Source: Pseudomonas sp. PICF141
GTDB taxonomy: Bacteria; Pseudomonadota; Gammaproteobacteria; Pseudomonadales; Pseudomonadaceae
NCBI RefSeq assembly: GCF_002286815.1
Contig: NZ_MUNM01000066.1
Location: 26,717 to 90,716 of the forward strand
DNA length: 64,000 bases
Direction: 5' to 3'
Each line of letters starts with the position of its first letter. Position 1 is the stretch's first letter. This document shows, piece by piece, positions 1 through 7,048 of the stretch. The notes below the pieces were generated by a model, which saw only the letters and a list, made by a program, of their open reading frames with translations, was not told the origin of the DNA and made no database searches. The position numbers were made by a program, and so were the translations under genes.

Positions 1-1009
1 GGTCCAGCGGATTGCCAGGTTTCCAGGTTTTCAGGGCCTCGATCACCAGCGGCAGGAATTTGTCCTTGATCGAACGCTCGACCAGCAGGCGCGAACCGGC
101 GGTGCAGACCTCGCCCTGGTTGAAGGCGATGGCACCGGCGGCGGCTTCGGCGGCGGCTTGCAGGTCCGGCGCATCGGCAAACACGATGTTCGGGCTCTTG
201 CCGCCAGCTTCCAGCCAAACGCGCTTCATGTTCGATTCGCCGGAGTAGATCAACAGTTGCTTGGCGATCTTGGTCGAACCGGTGAACACCAGCGTGTCGA
301 CGTCGTTGTGCAGGGCCAGGGCCTTGCCGACGGTGTGACCGTAGCCCGGCAACACGTTCAGCACACCTTTCGGGATACCGGCCTCAACCGCCAGCGCCGC
401 GATGCGAATCGCCGTCAGCGGCGATTTTTCCGAAGGCTTGAGGATTACCGAGTTACCGGTGGACAGCGCCGGGCCGAGTTTCCAGCAGGCCATCATCAAC
501 GGGAAGTTCCAGGGCACGATCGCTCCAACCACGCCGACTGGCTCGCGAGTCACCAGACCCAACTGATCGTGCGGGGTGGCAGCGACTTCGTCATAGATCT
601 TGTCGATGGCTTCGCCGCTCCAGCTCAGGGCTTGCGCCGCGCCGGGAACGTCGATGTACAGGGAATCGCTGATGGGCTTGCCCATGTCCAGGGTTTCGAG
701 CAGGGCCAGCTCTTCGGCGTGCTGTTTGAGCAGGCCGGCAAAACGAATCATGGTGGCTTTGCGTTTGGTTGGCGCCAGGCGCGACCAGACGCCGGAATTG
801 AAAGTGGCGCGAGCGTTGTCAACGGCACGCTGGGCGTCGGCGGCGTCACAGCTGGCAATCTTGCCCAGCAGACGGCCATCGACGGGGCTGATGCACTCGA
901 AAGTCTCACCAGAGACTGCATCGGTGTATTCACCATTGATGTAGGCGCGGCCTTCGATCTTCAGATCGCGAGCCCGTTGTTCCCAGTCGGCACGAGTCAG
1001 GGTGGTCAT
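1..1009 (-). CDS. kauB: Aldehyde dehydrogenase, KauB/PuuC type (3' part outside window)
   Basis: NAD(P)-dependent aldehyde dehydrogenase, most like Pseudomonas KauB/PuuC, which oxidises 4-guanidinobutyraldehyde or gamma-glutamyl-aminobutyraldehyde in arginine/putrescine catabolism. The reverse strand from the ATG at 1009 (MTTLTRADWEQRA...) gives about 336 residues, and the rest of a family protein of about 497 aa lies before position 1. Visible family motifs are PWNFPLMMACWK, the Rossmann motif FTGSTKIAKQ, the general-base motif LEAGGKSP, and the catalytic cysteine in FNQGEVCTAGSR. A cupin gene is divergent on the other side of a 229-bp region, as in PAO1 where the two belong to the same catabolic neighbourhood. 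The family is certain. The exact substrate is inferred from similarity and gene order. Confidence 0.9.
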   Translation of the reverse strand, partial: MTTLTRADWEQRARDLKIEGRAYINGEYTDAVSGETFECISPVDGRLLGKIASCDAADAQRAVDNARATFNSGVWSRLAPTKRKATMIRFAGLLKQHAEELALLETLDMGKPISDSLYIDVPGAAQALSWSGEAIDKIYDEVAATPHDQLGLVTREPVGVVGAIVPWNFPLMMACWKLGPALSTGNSVILKPSEKSPLTAIRIAALAVEAGIPKGVLNVLPGYGHTVGKALALHNDVDTLVFTGSTKIAKQLLIYSGESNMKRVWLEAGGKSPNIVFADAPDLQAAAEAAAGAIAFNQGEVCTAGSRLLVERSIKDKFLPLVIEALKTWKPGNPLD

Positions 1010-1178
1010 TCGAGTGTCCTCCTCTTATTGAATACGAGTGCCCCCGCATTCTGCGCGGGCGCTGTCAGGAATTCTGCCCGGCCAGCCTGCTTTTTCGGCT
1101 CAAGGCAACCGTTACCCTAAACCAGCGGCCGGTGAAGTTTCAATATATTTGACACAAAGCCGGCAAACGGCCTTGCGA

Positions 1179-1196
1179 TGTTCATTTTAATAAACA
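1179..1196. promoter_or_regulatory. Inverted repeat, possible operator between kauB and cupin gene
   Basis: TGTTCATT-TT-AATAAACA is an almost perfect dyad (7 of 8 positions pair) in the divergent region between the aldehyde dehydrogenase and cupin genes, 42 bp upstream of the cupin ATG. A TTGACA hexamer lies at 1149-1154. The arrangement suits a repressor or activator site for amine catabolism, but no regulator can be named from the sequence. Confidence 0.35.
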
Positions 1197-1238
1197 TAGA
1201 CTTTCAACTTTCCAGCGCAATCATGGGGGAATACCAGC

Positions 1239-1601
1239 ATGAGCATTCAGGATATCGTCGATTTCAGCCAGGCCAACCCAAAGCCCGATCGTTATCGGCC
1301 CGACCCGGCAAAAATCCTCAAGGGCGACCCTGAGCAAGCGGTGTACAACCATTACAACAGCCCGTGCGGCCAGATGAATGCGGGTGTTTGGGAAGGCGAA
1401 GTCGGCCAATGGCTAGTGAACTACACCGAGCACGAATATTGCGAAATCGTTCAGGGGGTTTCAGTGCTGCGCGACAACGATGGCAACGCCAAGACCCTGC
1501 GTGTGGGCGATCGTTTCGTAATCCCGGCCGGGTTCAAAGGCAGCTGGGAGGTGCTGGAGCCTTGCCGCAAGATTTATGTGGTGTTTGAACAGAAGGCCTG
1601 A
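1239..1601 (+). CDS. Cupin-domain protein
   Basis: Small single-domain cupin of 120 aa. The beta-barrel core is seen in the C-terminal half: GVWEGEVGQW, then EYCEIVQGVSVL, then RVGDRFVIPAGFKGSWEVLEPCRKIYVVFE, the pattern of cupin motifs 1 and 2 (the DUF861-like group). The ATG at 1239 is the only in-frame start before the conserved part, and the sequence GGGGGAA lies just upstream. Homologues sit beside KauB/PuuC aldehyde dehydrogenase genes in Pseudomonas, so a role in amine or amino-acid breakdown is likely. The reaction is unknown. Confidence 0.8.
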   Translation: MSIQDIVDFSQANPKPDRYRPDPAKILKGDPEQAVYNHYNSPCGQMNAGVWEGEVGQWLVNYTEHEYCEIVQGVSVLRDNDGNAKTLRVGDRFVIPAGFKGSWEVLEPCRKIYVVFEQKA

Positions 1602-1625
1602 AGATTTGTGTTGCTTGGGCCGGCT

Positions 1626-1702
1626 TCATCGCGGGCAAGCCCGCTCCACAGGGATCTGTGTCGATCATAAAACCTGTGGGAGCGGGCTTGCCCGCGATGA
1701 GG
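1626..1702. repeat. Paired REP elements (family A)
   Basis: Two inverted copies of a REP palindrome (core GCGGGCTTGCCCGCGATG) face each other about 20 bp apart, forming a BIME-type pair between the cupin gene and rpmG. The same core recurs at 18426-18517, 21739-21829 and 26504-26570. Confidence 0.9.
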
Positions 1703-1734
1703 CCCTGCCAGACAACACCAACCCACAGGCAACA

Positions 1735-1768
1735 AAAAAGGCCCGTATCTCGCGATACGGGCCTTTTT
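1735..1768 (-). terminator. Rho-independent terminator of rpmB-rpmG (probably bidirectional)
   Basis: Perfect 9-bp stem GCCCGTATC/GATACGGGC (1741-1749 with 1754-1762), loop TCGC. A-rich on the left and T-rich on the right, so it can stop the rpmBG transcript on the minus strand and also act on the plus strand. Confidence 0.85.
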
Positions 1769-1787
1769 CGTAAGAGAGAAAAATCAA

Positions 1788-1943
1788 TTACTTGATTTTG
1801 CCTTCTTTGTAGATCACGTGCTTGCGAACAACCGGATCAAATTTCTTGATCTCGATTTTGTCCGGCGTAGTGCGCTTGTTCTTGTCGGTAGTGTAGAAGT
1901 GACCAGTACCGGCGCTCGAAATCAAACGAATCAATTCACGCAT
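1788..1943 (-). CDS. rpmG: Large ribosomal subunit protein bL33
   Basis: Protein of 51 aa read from the ATG at 1943 (MRELIRLISSAGTGHFYTT...VIYKEGKIK), the full bL33 length. It belongs to the form lacking the CxxC zinc ribbons: the positions normally held by zinc cysteines are not cysteine. It lies 11 bp downstream of rpmB, the usual bacterial rpmBG pair, and is followed by a strong terminator. Role: structural protein of the 50S subunit near the E site. Confidence 0.97.
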   Translation of the reverse strand: MRELIRLISSAGTGHFYTTDKNKRTTPDKIEIKKFDPVVRKHVIYKEGKIK

Positions 1944-1954
1944 GATTAGCTCCC

Positions 1955-2188
1955 TTAGATCTTGCCAGCTTTGCGGATTTCGGCCAGCACGACAGTGATG
2001 CCACGCTTGTCGATGATACGCATGCCTTTGGCAGATACGCGCAGACGCACGAAACGTTTCTCTTCTTCAACCCAGAAGCGGTGATGCTGCAGGTTCGGCA
2101 GGAAACGACGACGGGTTTTGTTGTTTGCGTGGGAAATGTTATTCCCAGTCACCGGACCCTTACCGGTAACTTGACAGACTCTCGACAT
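1955..2188 (-). CDS. rpmB: Large ribosomal subunit protein bL28
   Basis: Protein of 77 aa starting MSRVCQVTGKGPVTGNN, the classic bL28 N-terminus, followed by the basic stretch NKTRRRFLPN and the C-terminal RLRVSAKGMRIIDKRG motif. It is the first gene of the rpmB-rpmG operon. Its promoter must lie in the 447-bp divergent region at 2189-2635. Confidence 0.98.
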   Translation of the reverse strand: MSRVCQVTGKGPVTGNNISHANNKTRRRFLPNLQHHRFWVEEEKRFVRLRVSAKGMRIIDKRGITVVLAEIRKAGKI

Positions 2189-2635
2189 GCCTCAGCCCTC
2201 TAAAACCACATGCCCAACCCGGCATGGGTTGGCCGCTTAATCTCTCAGTCATTTGGCGCCAGGCGCCGCGTTTCTTTAAGGGTCTTACCGGCTACACCTA
2301 CAAACGAAGGAACCGGGCCCCTAGAAAAGAGCGCTGCTTTATACCAGAAAGACTAGAGAGCAACAACAACCGGTGCACATTGAATTGATAAAAACCCGGT
2401 TTTTCGGGCGCCGAGTGCCTTGGACAAAGGCTGCGCCCGAAAATGACCGCTCGTCGCAGAGCATCGGCCAATCGGCCAATTCCAGGTTTTCCTCAACCAT
2501 CACTCACCAAAAACAATCGTCCATACTCCCCTTAAAACGAAAAAGGGGATAGTCATTTGCAAAAGAGCCCACTAGGGTAAGCCTTTTCCAGACTGCACTT
2601 GCAGATGGGCCTTCGATCTGTAAAGGAATCCGACC
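2189..2635. other. Divergent intergenic region with long hairpin at 2401-2443
   Basis: No gene found between rpmB and the solute-binding protein gene. The main structure is a 10-bp perfect stem TTTTCGGGCG/CGCCCGAAAA (2401-2410 with 2434-2443), whose loop contains a second stem GCCTT/AAGGC (2417-2421 with 2427-2431). A short tandem ATCGGCCA/ATCGGCCA follows near 2463. The hairpin could be a terminator-like or leader structure. Promoters for both flanking genes are expected here but are not clear by eye. Confidence 0.5.
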
Positions 2636-4225
2636 ATGCGCCTCGCTGCCCTACCGCTGCTGCTCGCACCGCTTCTACTGAGCCCACAGGCTATGGCTGC
2701 CGCCCTGAGCGTCTGCACCGAAGCCAGCCCGGAAGGGTTCGATGTGGTGCAATACAATTCGCTGACCACCACCAACGCCTCGGCAGACGTACTGATGGAC
2801 CGCCTGGTGGACTTCGACACGGCCAGCGGCAAAGTGGTCGCCAGCCTGGCGGACAGCTGGGAAGTCACGCCCGACGGCCTGACTTACGTTTTCAAACTGC
2901 ACCCGCAAGTGAAATTTCACCGCACCGAATACTTCAGCCCGACACGTGAACTGACCGCCGAAGATGTGAAGTTCAGCTTCGACCGCATGCTCGACCCGGC
3001 GAACCCATGGCACAAAGTTGCCCAGAGCGGCTTCCCGCACGCTCAGTCGATGCAGTTACCCGCGCTGATCAAGAAGATTGACGCATTGGACCCGCTGACC
3101 ATCCGCTTCACCCTCGACCACCCGGACTCGACTTTCCTGCCCACCCTGAGCATGGGTTTCGCCTCGATCTATTCGGCCGAGTACGCGGACAAACTGCTGA
3201 AAGCCGGCACCCCGGAGAAACTCAACAGCCAGCCGATCGGCAGTGGCCCGTTCATCTTCACGCGCTTCCAGAAAGACGCGTCGATTCGTTACAAGGCCAA
3301 CCCGGATTATTTCCGTGGCAAACCTTCGGTGGACCCGCTGATTTTCGCCATCACCCCGGATGCCAACGTGCGCTTGCAGAAGTTGCGCCGCAACGAGTGC
3401 CAGATCGCCCTGTCGCCCAAGCCTCTGGACGTACAGGCCGCGCTGAAAGAGCCAACCCTGAAAGTCGAAAAGACTGACGCTTTCATGACCGCATTCGTCG
3501 GCATCAACAGCCAGCATCCACCGCTGGACAAACCTGAAGTACGCCAGGCGATCAATCTCGCGTTCGATAAGGCCAATTACGTCAAGGCCGTGTTCGAAGA
3601 CACCGCCGAACCCGCCAACGGCCCCTATCCGCCCAATACCTGGAGCTACGCCAAAGGCTTGCCGGGCTACTCACATGACGTCGAAAAGGCGCGCGCGTTG
3701 ATGGCCAAGGCCGGGCTCAAGAATGGTTTCCAGACCACCATCTGGACCCGCCCATCCGGCAGCCTGCTCAACCCCAATCCGAGTCTCGGCGCGCAATTGC
3801 TGCAGTCCGATCTGGCGGAAATCGGCATCCAGGCCGAGATTCGTGTGATCGAATGGGGCGAGCTGATTCGCCGCGCCAAGGCCGGCGAACACGATCTGCT
3901 GTTCATGGGCTGGGCTGGTGATAACGGCGACCCGGATAACTTCCTCACGCCGCAGTTTTCCTGCGCGGGGGTCAAGTCCGGCACCAACTTCGCCCGCTAC
4001 TGTAATCACGACCTGGACAAACTGATCAGCGCCGGCAAGACCACCGGCGAACAAGGTGTCCGCACAAAGCTCTACGAACAGGCCCAGGCGCAGATCCAGC
4101 AGCAGGCATTGTGGCTGCCACTGGCGCATCCGACTGCGTTTGCGTTGACGCGCAAGAATGTCGAGGGTTATCAGGTCAGCCCGTTCGGCCGGCAGGACTA
4201 TTCAAAAATCAGCTTCAAGCCATAA
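2636..4225 (+). CDS. Periplasmic dipeptide/peptide-type ABC transporter solute-binding protein
   Basis: Protein of 529 aa of the SBP_bac_5 (DppA/OppA) family, which captures peptides in the periplasm and delivers them to an ABC permease. The N-terminus is a Sec signal peptide (MRLAALPLLLAPLLLSPQAMA, cleavage after AMA). Family features follow: LTAEDVKFSFDRMLDP, the IGSGPFIFTRFQKD region and, in the C-terminal lobe, the MGWAGDNGDPDNFL motif typical of DppA proteins. The ATG at 2636 has AAAGGAAT upstream and gives the signal peptide directly. No permease or ATPase genes adjoin, so this is an orphan binding protein that probably supplies a dpp system elsewhere. The ligand is not known. Confidence 0.9.
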   Translation: MRLAALPLLLAPLLLSPQAMAAALSVCTEASPEGFDVVQYNSLTTTNASADVLMDRLVDFDTASGKVVASLADSWEVTPDGLTYVFKLHPQVKFHRTEYFSPTRELTAEDVKFSFDRMLDPANPWHKVAQSGFPHAQSMQLPALIKKIDALDPLTIRFTLDHPDSTFLPTLSMGFASIYSAEYADKLLKAGTPEKLNSQPIGSGPFIFTRFQKDASIRYKANPDYFRGKPSVDPLIFAITPDANVRLQKLRRNECQIALSPKPLDVQAALKEPTLKVEKTDAFMTAFVGINSQHPPLDKPEVRQAINLAFDKANYVKAVFEDTAEPANGPYPPNTWSYAKGLPGYSHDVEKARALMAKAGLKNGFQTTIWTRPSGSLLNPNPSLGAQLLQSDLAEIGIQAEIRVIEWGELIRRAKAGEHDLLFMGWAGDNGDPDNFLTPQFSCAGVKSGTNFARYCNHDLDKLISAGKTTGEQGVRTKLYEQAQAQIQQQALWLPLAHPTAFALTRKNVEGYQVSPFGRQDYSKISFKP

Positions 4226-4229
4226 GCTA

Positions 4230-4277
4230 CAAGCGGCAAGCTCAAGCATTCCGCGCACTGCTCTGGCTTGCCGCTTG
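4230..4277 (+). terminator. Perfect 12-bp inverted repeat between convergent genes
   Basis: CAAGCGGCAAGC (4230-4241) pairs with GCTTGCCGCTTG (4266-4277). It lies just after the stop of the solute-binding protein gene and before the 3' end of radC on the other strand. There is no strong T-tract, so it may be a REP-like hairpin that stabilises or ends both transcripts. Confidence 0.55.
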
Positions 4278-4303
4278 AAACTCGAAGCTTACCGCTGCTT
4301 CCC

Positions 4304-4978
4304 TTACATCCACCCATACTCGGCCATGGACAGCGGATCGCCGTCACCGACGATGAAATGATCGAGCACCCGCACATCGATCAGGTCCAGCGCCTCTTGC
4401 AGGCGCTTGGTCAGCATTCGGTCTGCCTGACTGGGGTCGGGATTACCCGACGGATGGTTGTGGCACAGGATCAGCGCCGCGGCGTTATGGGCCAGGGCGC
4501 GTTTGACCACCTGCCGTGGATAGACGCTGGTGTTGTCGATGGAGCCGCGGAACAGCGCTTCGAATGCTAATACCCGGTGTTTGGAATCCAGAAACAGGCA
4601 GCCAAACACCTCGTGGAGCTCATGACGGAGCATCGACTTCAGGTAATCACGGACAACCTGCGGATTTTCCAGCGCCGACTTGTAGCGCGAGCGTTCAGCC
4701 AAATGCCGTCTGCCCATTTCCTGGACGGCCTGCAATTGAGCGAATTTCGCGGGTCCGAGCCCTAATTGTTTGCTGAATGTTTTTTGATCAGCCTCCAGTA
4801 GCGAGCGCAGGCCGCCAAACTGACTCAACAAGTGTCGTGCCAGGTCTACCGCACTCTTGCCGGATACACCGGTACGCAAAAAAATCGCCAACAGTTCGGC
4901 GTCGGAAAGACTCGTCGGGCCTAATTCCAGTAACCTCTCCCGCGGCCGCTCGGCCGCCGGCCAATCGCGAATGCTCAT
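4304..4978 (-). CDS. radC: RadC family JAMM/MPN+ domain protein
   Basis: Full-length RadC/YicR (224 aa). The N-terminal helix-hairpin-helix-like part (RERLLELGPTSLSDAELLAIFLRTG) is followed by the MPN+ domain with metal-binding H173, H175 and D186 in the HNHPSGNPDPSQAD motif. The JAMM fold predicts a zinc hydrolase. The historical DNA-repair role of the E. coli gene was withdrawn, so the function remains open. It is divergent from coaBC with about 135 bp between starts, as in other gammaproteobacteria. Confidence 0.95.
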   Translation of the reverse strand: MSIRDWPAAERPRERLLELGPTSLSDAELLAIFLRTGVSGKSAVDLARHLLSQFGGLRSLLEADQKTFSKQLGLGPAKFAQLQAVQEMGRRHLAERSRYKSALENPQVVRDYLKSMLRHELHEVFGCLFLDSKHRVLAFEALFRGSIDNTSVYPRQVVKRALAHNAAALILCHNHPSGNPDPSQADRMLTKRLQEALDLIDVRVLDHFIVGDGDPLSMAEYGWM

Positions 4979-5113
4979 AACACCTCCATGTCTGTGGGCG
5001 CCGCTGTTCCGTAGCGGTCGCTGTGATATCGTAGCCCATCTTTTTTGCGGGCGATTTCACTCCTGGGGAGGGGGTATCGCAACGCAGTCATCAACGAAAT
5101 GAAAGGCAGACCT

Positions 5114-6322
5114 ATGCAGCGGCTGTATCGGAAACGCATCGTTCTGGGCGTCGGCGGCGGTATTGCTGCCTACAAGAGCGCCGAGCTGGTTCGCCGCCTG
5201 ATCGACCAGGGCGCCGAAGTACGCGTGGTCATGACCCGTGGCGGCAGCGAATTCATTACCCCGCTGACCATGCAGGCCTTGTCCGGGCATCCGGTCCATC
5301 TCGATTTGCTGGACCCTGCGGCCGAAGCCGCGATGGGCCACATCGAGCTGGCCAAATGGGCCGATCTGGTACTGATCGCCCCCGCCACCGCGGACCTGAT
5401 TGCCCGGCTGGCCCAGGGCATCGCCGACGACCTGCTGACCACGCTGGTGCTGGCCACCGACGCGGTGGTGGCCGTTGCTCCGGCGATGAACCAGGCCATG
5501 TGGCGCGACCCAGCAACCCAAGCCAATCTGCAAACCCTCGAAAGCCGCAACTTCAAAGTCTTCGGTCCGGCCTCTGGCAGCCAGGCCTGCGGCGACGTCG
5601 GCATGGGCCGCATGCTCGAAGCCACCGACCTCGCCCAGTGCGCGGCTGAGTGCTTCCAGCGCCAGGCGCTGACCGGCAAGCACGTGTTGATCACCGCCGG
5701 CCCGACCCAGGAAAACATCGACCCGGTGCGCTACATCACCAACCACAGCTCCGGCAAAATGGGCTTTGCCCTGGCCGAAGCCGCGGTAGAAGCCGGCGCC
5801 CGTGTAACCTTGATCACCGGTCCCGTGCACCTGCCGACCCCGGATCGCGTCACGCGTATCGACGTGGTCAGTGCCCGCGACATGCTCGCCGCCTGTGAAG
5901 CGTCGATACCTTGCGACCTGTTCATCGCCTCGGCTGCGGTCGCGGACTACCGCCCGGAAGTCGTCGCCCCACAGAAACTCAAGAAAGATCCTACGAACGG
6001 CGACGGCTTGTTGCTACAGATGGTGCGCAACCCGGACATCCTGGCCACCATCGCCACCCGTCCTGACCGCCCGTTCAGTGTCGGTTTCGCCGCCGAAACC
6101 GAACATTTGCTCGATTACGCTGCCCGCAAGTTGAAAGACAAGAACCTCGATCTGATCGTCGCCAATGACGTCGCGAACCCGAGTATTGGCTTCAACAGCG
6201 AAGAAAACGCCTGCAGCGTGATCGACCGTGAGCTGCACGCCACACTCTTCGCCCAGACCAGCAAGAGCAAAATCGCTCGCCAGCTGATCACCTTTATCGC
6301 CGAACGTCTGAACCAGGTTTAA
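5114..6322 (+). CDS. coaBC: Bifunctional phosphopantothenoylcysteine decarboxylase / phosphopantothenate-cysteine ligase
   Basis: Makes 4'-phosphopantetheine for coenzyme A in two steps. The N-terminal CoaC flavoprotein half has GVGGGIAAYKSAELVRRL and the PAMNQAMW motif. The C-terminal CoaB half has ITAGPTQENIDPVRYITNHSSG and the KLKKD motif that closes over the acyl-cytidylate site. Total length is 402 aa. The open frame extends upstream, but the ATG at 5114 (MQRLYRKRIVLGVGGG) matches Pseudomonas homologues and follows AAAGGCAGA. It probably forms an operon with dut, which starts 5 bp after its stop. Confidence 0.96.
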   Translation: MQRLYRKRIVLGVGGGIAAYKSAELVRRLIDQGAEVRVVMTRGGSEFITPLTMQALSGHPVHLDLLDPAAEAAMGHIELAKWADLVLIAPATADLIARLAQGIADDLLTTLVLATDAVVAVAPAMNQAMWRDPATQANLQTLESRNFKVFGPASGSQACGDVGMGRMLEATDLAQCAAECFQRQALTGKHVLITAGPTQENIDPVRYITNHSSGKMGFALAEAAVEAGARVTLITGPVHLPTPDRVTRIDVVSARDMLAACEASIPCDLFIASAAVADYRPEVVAPQKLKKDPTNGDGLLLQMVRNPDILATIATRPDRPFSVGFAAETEHLLDYAARKLKDKNLDLIVANDVANPSIGFNSEENACSVIDRELHATLFAQTSKSKIARQLITFIAERLNQV

Positions 6323-6327
6323 TTTAC

Positions 6328-6783
6328 ATGCACGCTTTGCAAGCCAAGATCCTCGATCCTCGCATCGGTACTGAATTCCCGCTGCCGCAGTACGCCACGC
6401 CAGGCTCCGCCGGCCTCGACCTGCGCGCCATGCTGGAAAAAGACACCGTTATCAAGCCCGGCGAAACCCTGCTGATTCCGACAGGCTTGTCTGTCTACAT
6501 TGGCGATCCAGGTTTGGCCGCGCTGATCCTGCCGCGCTCCGGCCTTGGCCATAAGCACGGTATCGTGCTGGGCAATCTGGTCGGCCTGATCGACTCCGAT
6601 TACCAGGGCCCGCTGATGGTGTCGTGCTGGAACCGTGGCCAGACCGATTTCAACATGGTGGTAGGCGAACGCCTGGCACAATTGGTGCTGGTACCGGTCG
6701 TTCAAGCGCATTTTGAAATGGTCGAAGAATTTGTCGAAACCCAGCGCGGCACCGGCGGTTTCGGACACTCGGGCAGCCATTGA
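6328..6783 (+). CDS. dut: Deoxyuridine 5'-triphosphate nucleotidohydrolase (dUTPase)
   Basis: Homotrimeric dUTPase, 151 aa. It hydrolyses dUTP to dUMP, which keeps uracil out of DNA and supplies dTMP synthesis. The five family motifs are visible, including GSAGLDLRA, PRSGLGHKHG (around residues 69-78), the GLIDSDYQGPL motif with the catalytic Asp, ERLAQLVLVPV and the flexible C-terminal GTGGFGHSG that closes over the substrate. It lies 5 bp downstream of coaBC and is followed by a perfect 15-bp hairpin. Confidence 0.97.
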   Translation: MHALQAKILDPRIGTEFPLPQYATPGSAGLDLRAMLEKDTVIKPGETLLIPTGLSVYIGDPGLAALILPRSGLGHKHGIVLGNLVGLIDSDYQGPLMVSCWNRGQTDFNMVVGERLAQLVLVPVVQAHFEMVEEFVETQRGTGGFGHSGSH

Positions 6784-6788
6784 CCATC

Positions 6789-6825
6789 GGCATTCAGGCC
6801 GGGAACCCTGCCCGGCCTGAATGCC
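6789..6825 (+). terminator. Perfect 15-bp hairpin after dut
   Basis: GGCATTCAGGCCGGG (6789-6803) and CCCGGCCTGAATGCC (6811-6825) form an uninterrupted stem around a 7-nt loop, starting 5 bp after the dut stop. The tail CTCTGCATTTT is only weakly T-rich. Likely a terminator or 3'-end stabiliser of coaBC-dut. Confidence 0.65.
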
Positions 6826-6847
6826 CTCTGCATTTTAAGGATGAAAA

Positions 6848-7048
6848 TTGCAAAGACGTCATCTGGAAGGTTTACCACTGGAAATCAAGGCATTGGCCGG
6901 CCAATTGCTTGCCAATGCTGATGGCATGGCCTTTTCGCACCACGAACTCTCTGCCGAAAACGCCGTCATACCCTTCAGTTTGAGCCAGCCCACGCGCTTT
7001 TCGCAGGCTTGTCCAACCACTTTAGAGATGGAGCATTTCCAGAAATGA
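6848..7048 (+). CDS. Possible 66-aa leader protein overlapping algC
   Basis: An open frame from a TTG at 6848, with AAGGA 7 bp upstream, encodes a 66-aa product beginning MQRRHLEGLPLEIKALAGQL. Its stop overlaps the algC start as ATGA (7045-7048), the arrangement expected for translational coupling. No domain is recognised and the start is a rare codon, so it may instead be untranslated algC leader. It is listed because the overlap and the ribosome-binding site agree with each other. Confidence 0.35.
   Translation: MQRRHLEGLPLEIKALAGQLLANADGMAFSHHELSAENAVIPFSLSQPTRFSQACPTTLEMEHFQK

Noticed and set aside
5117..5830. Open frames antisense to coaBC
   Set aside because: Glycine/glutamine-rich shadows of a high-GC gene.
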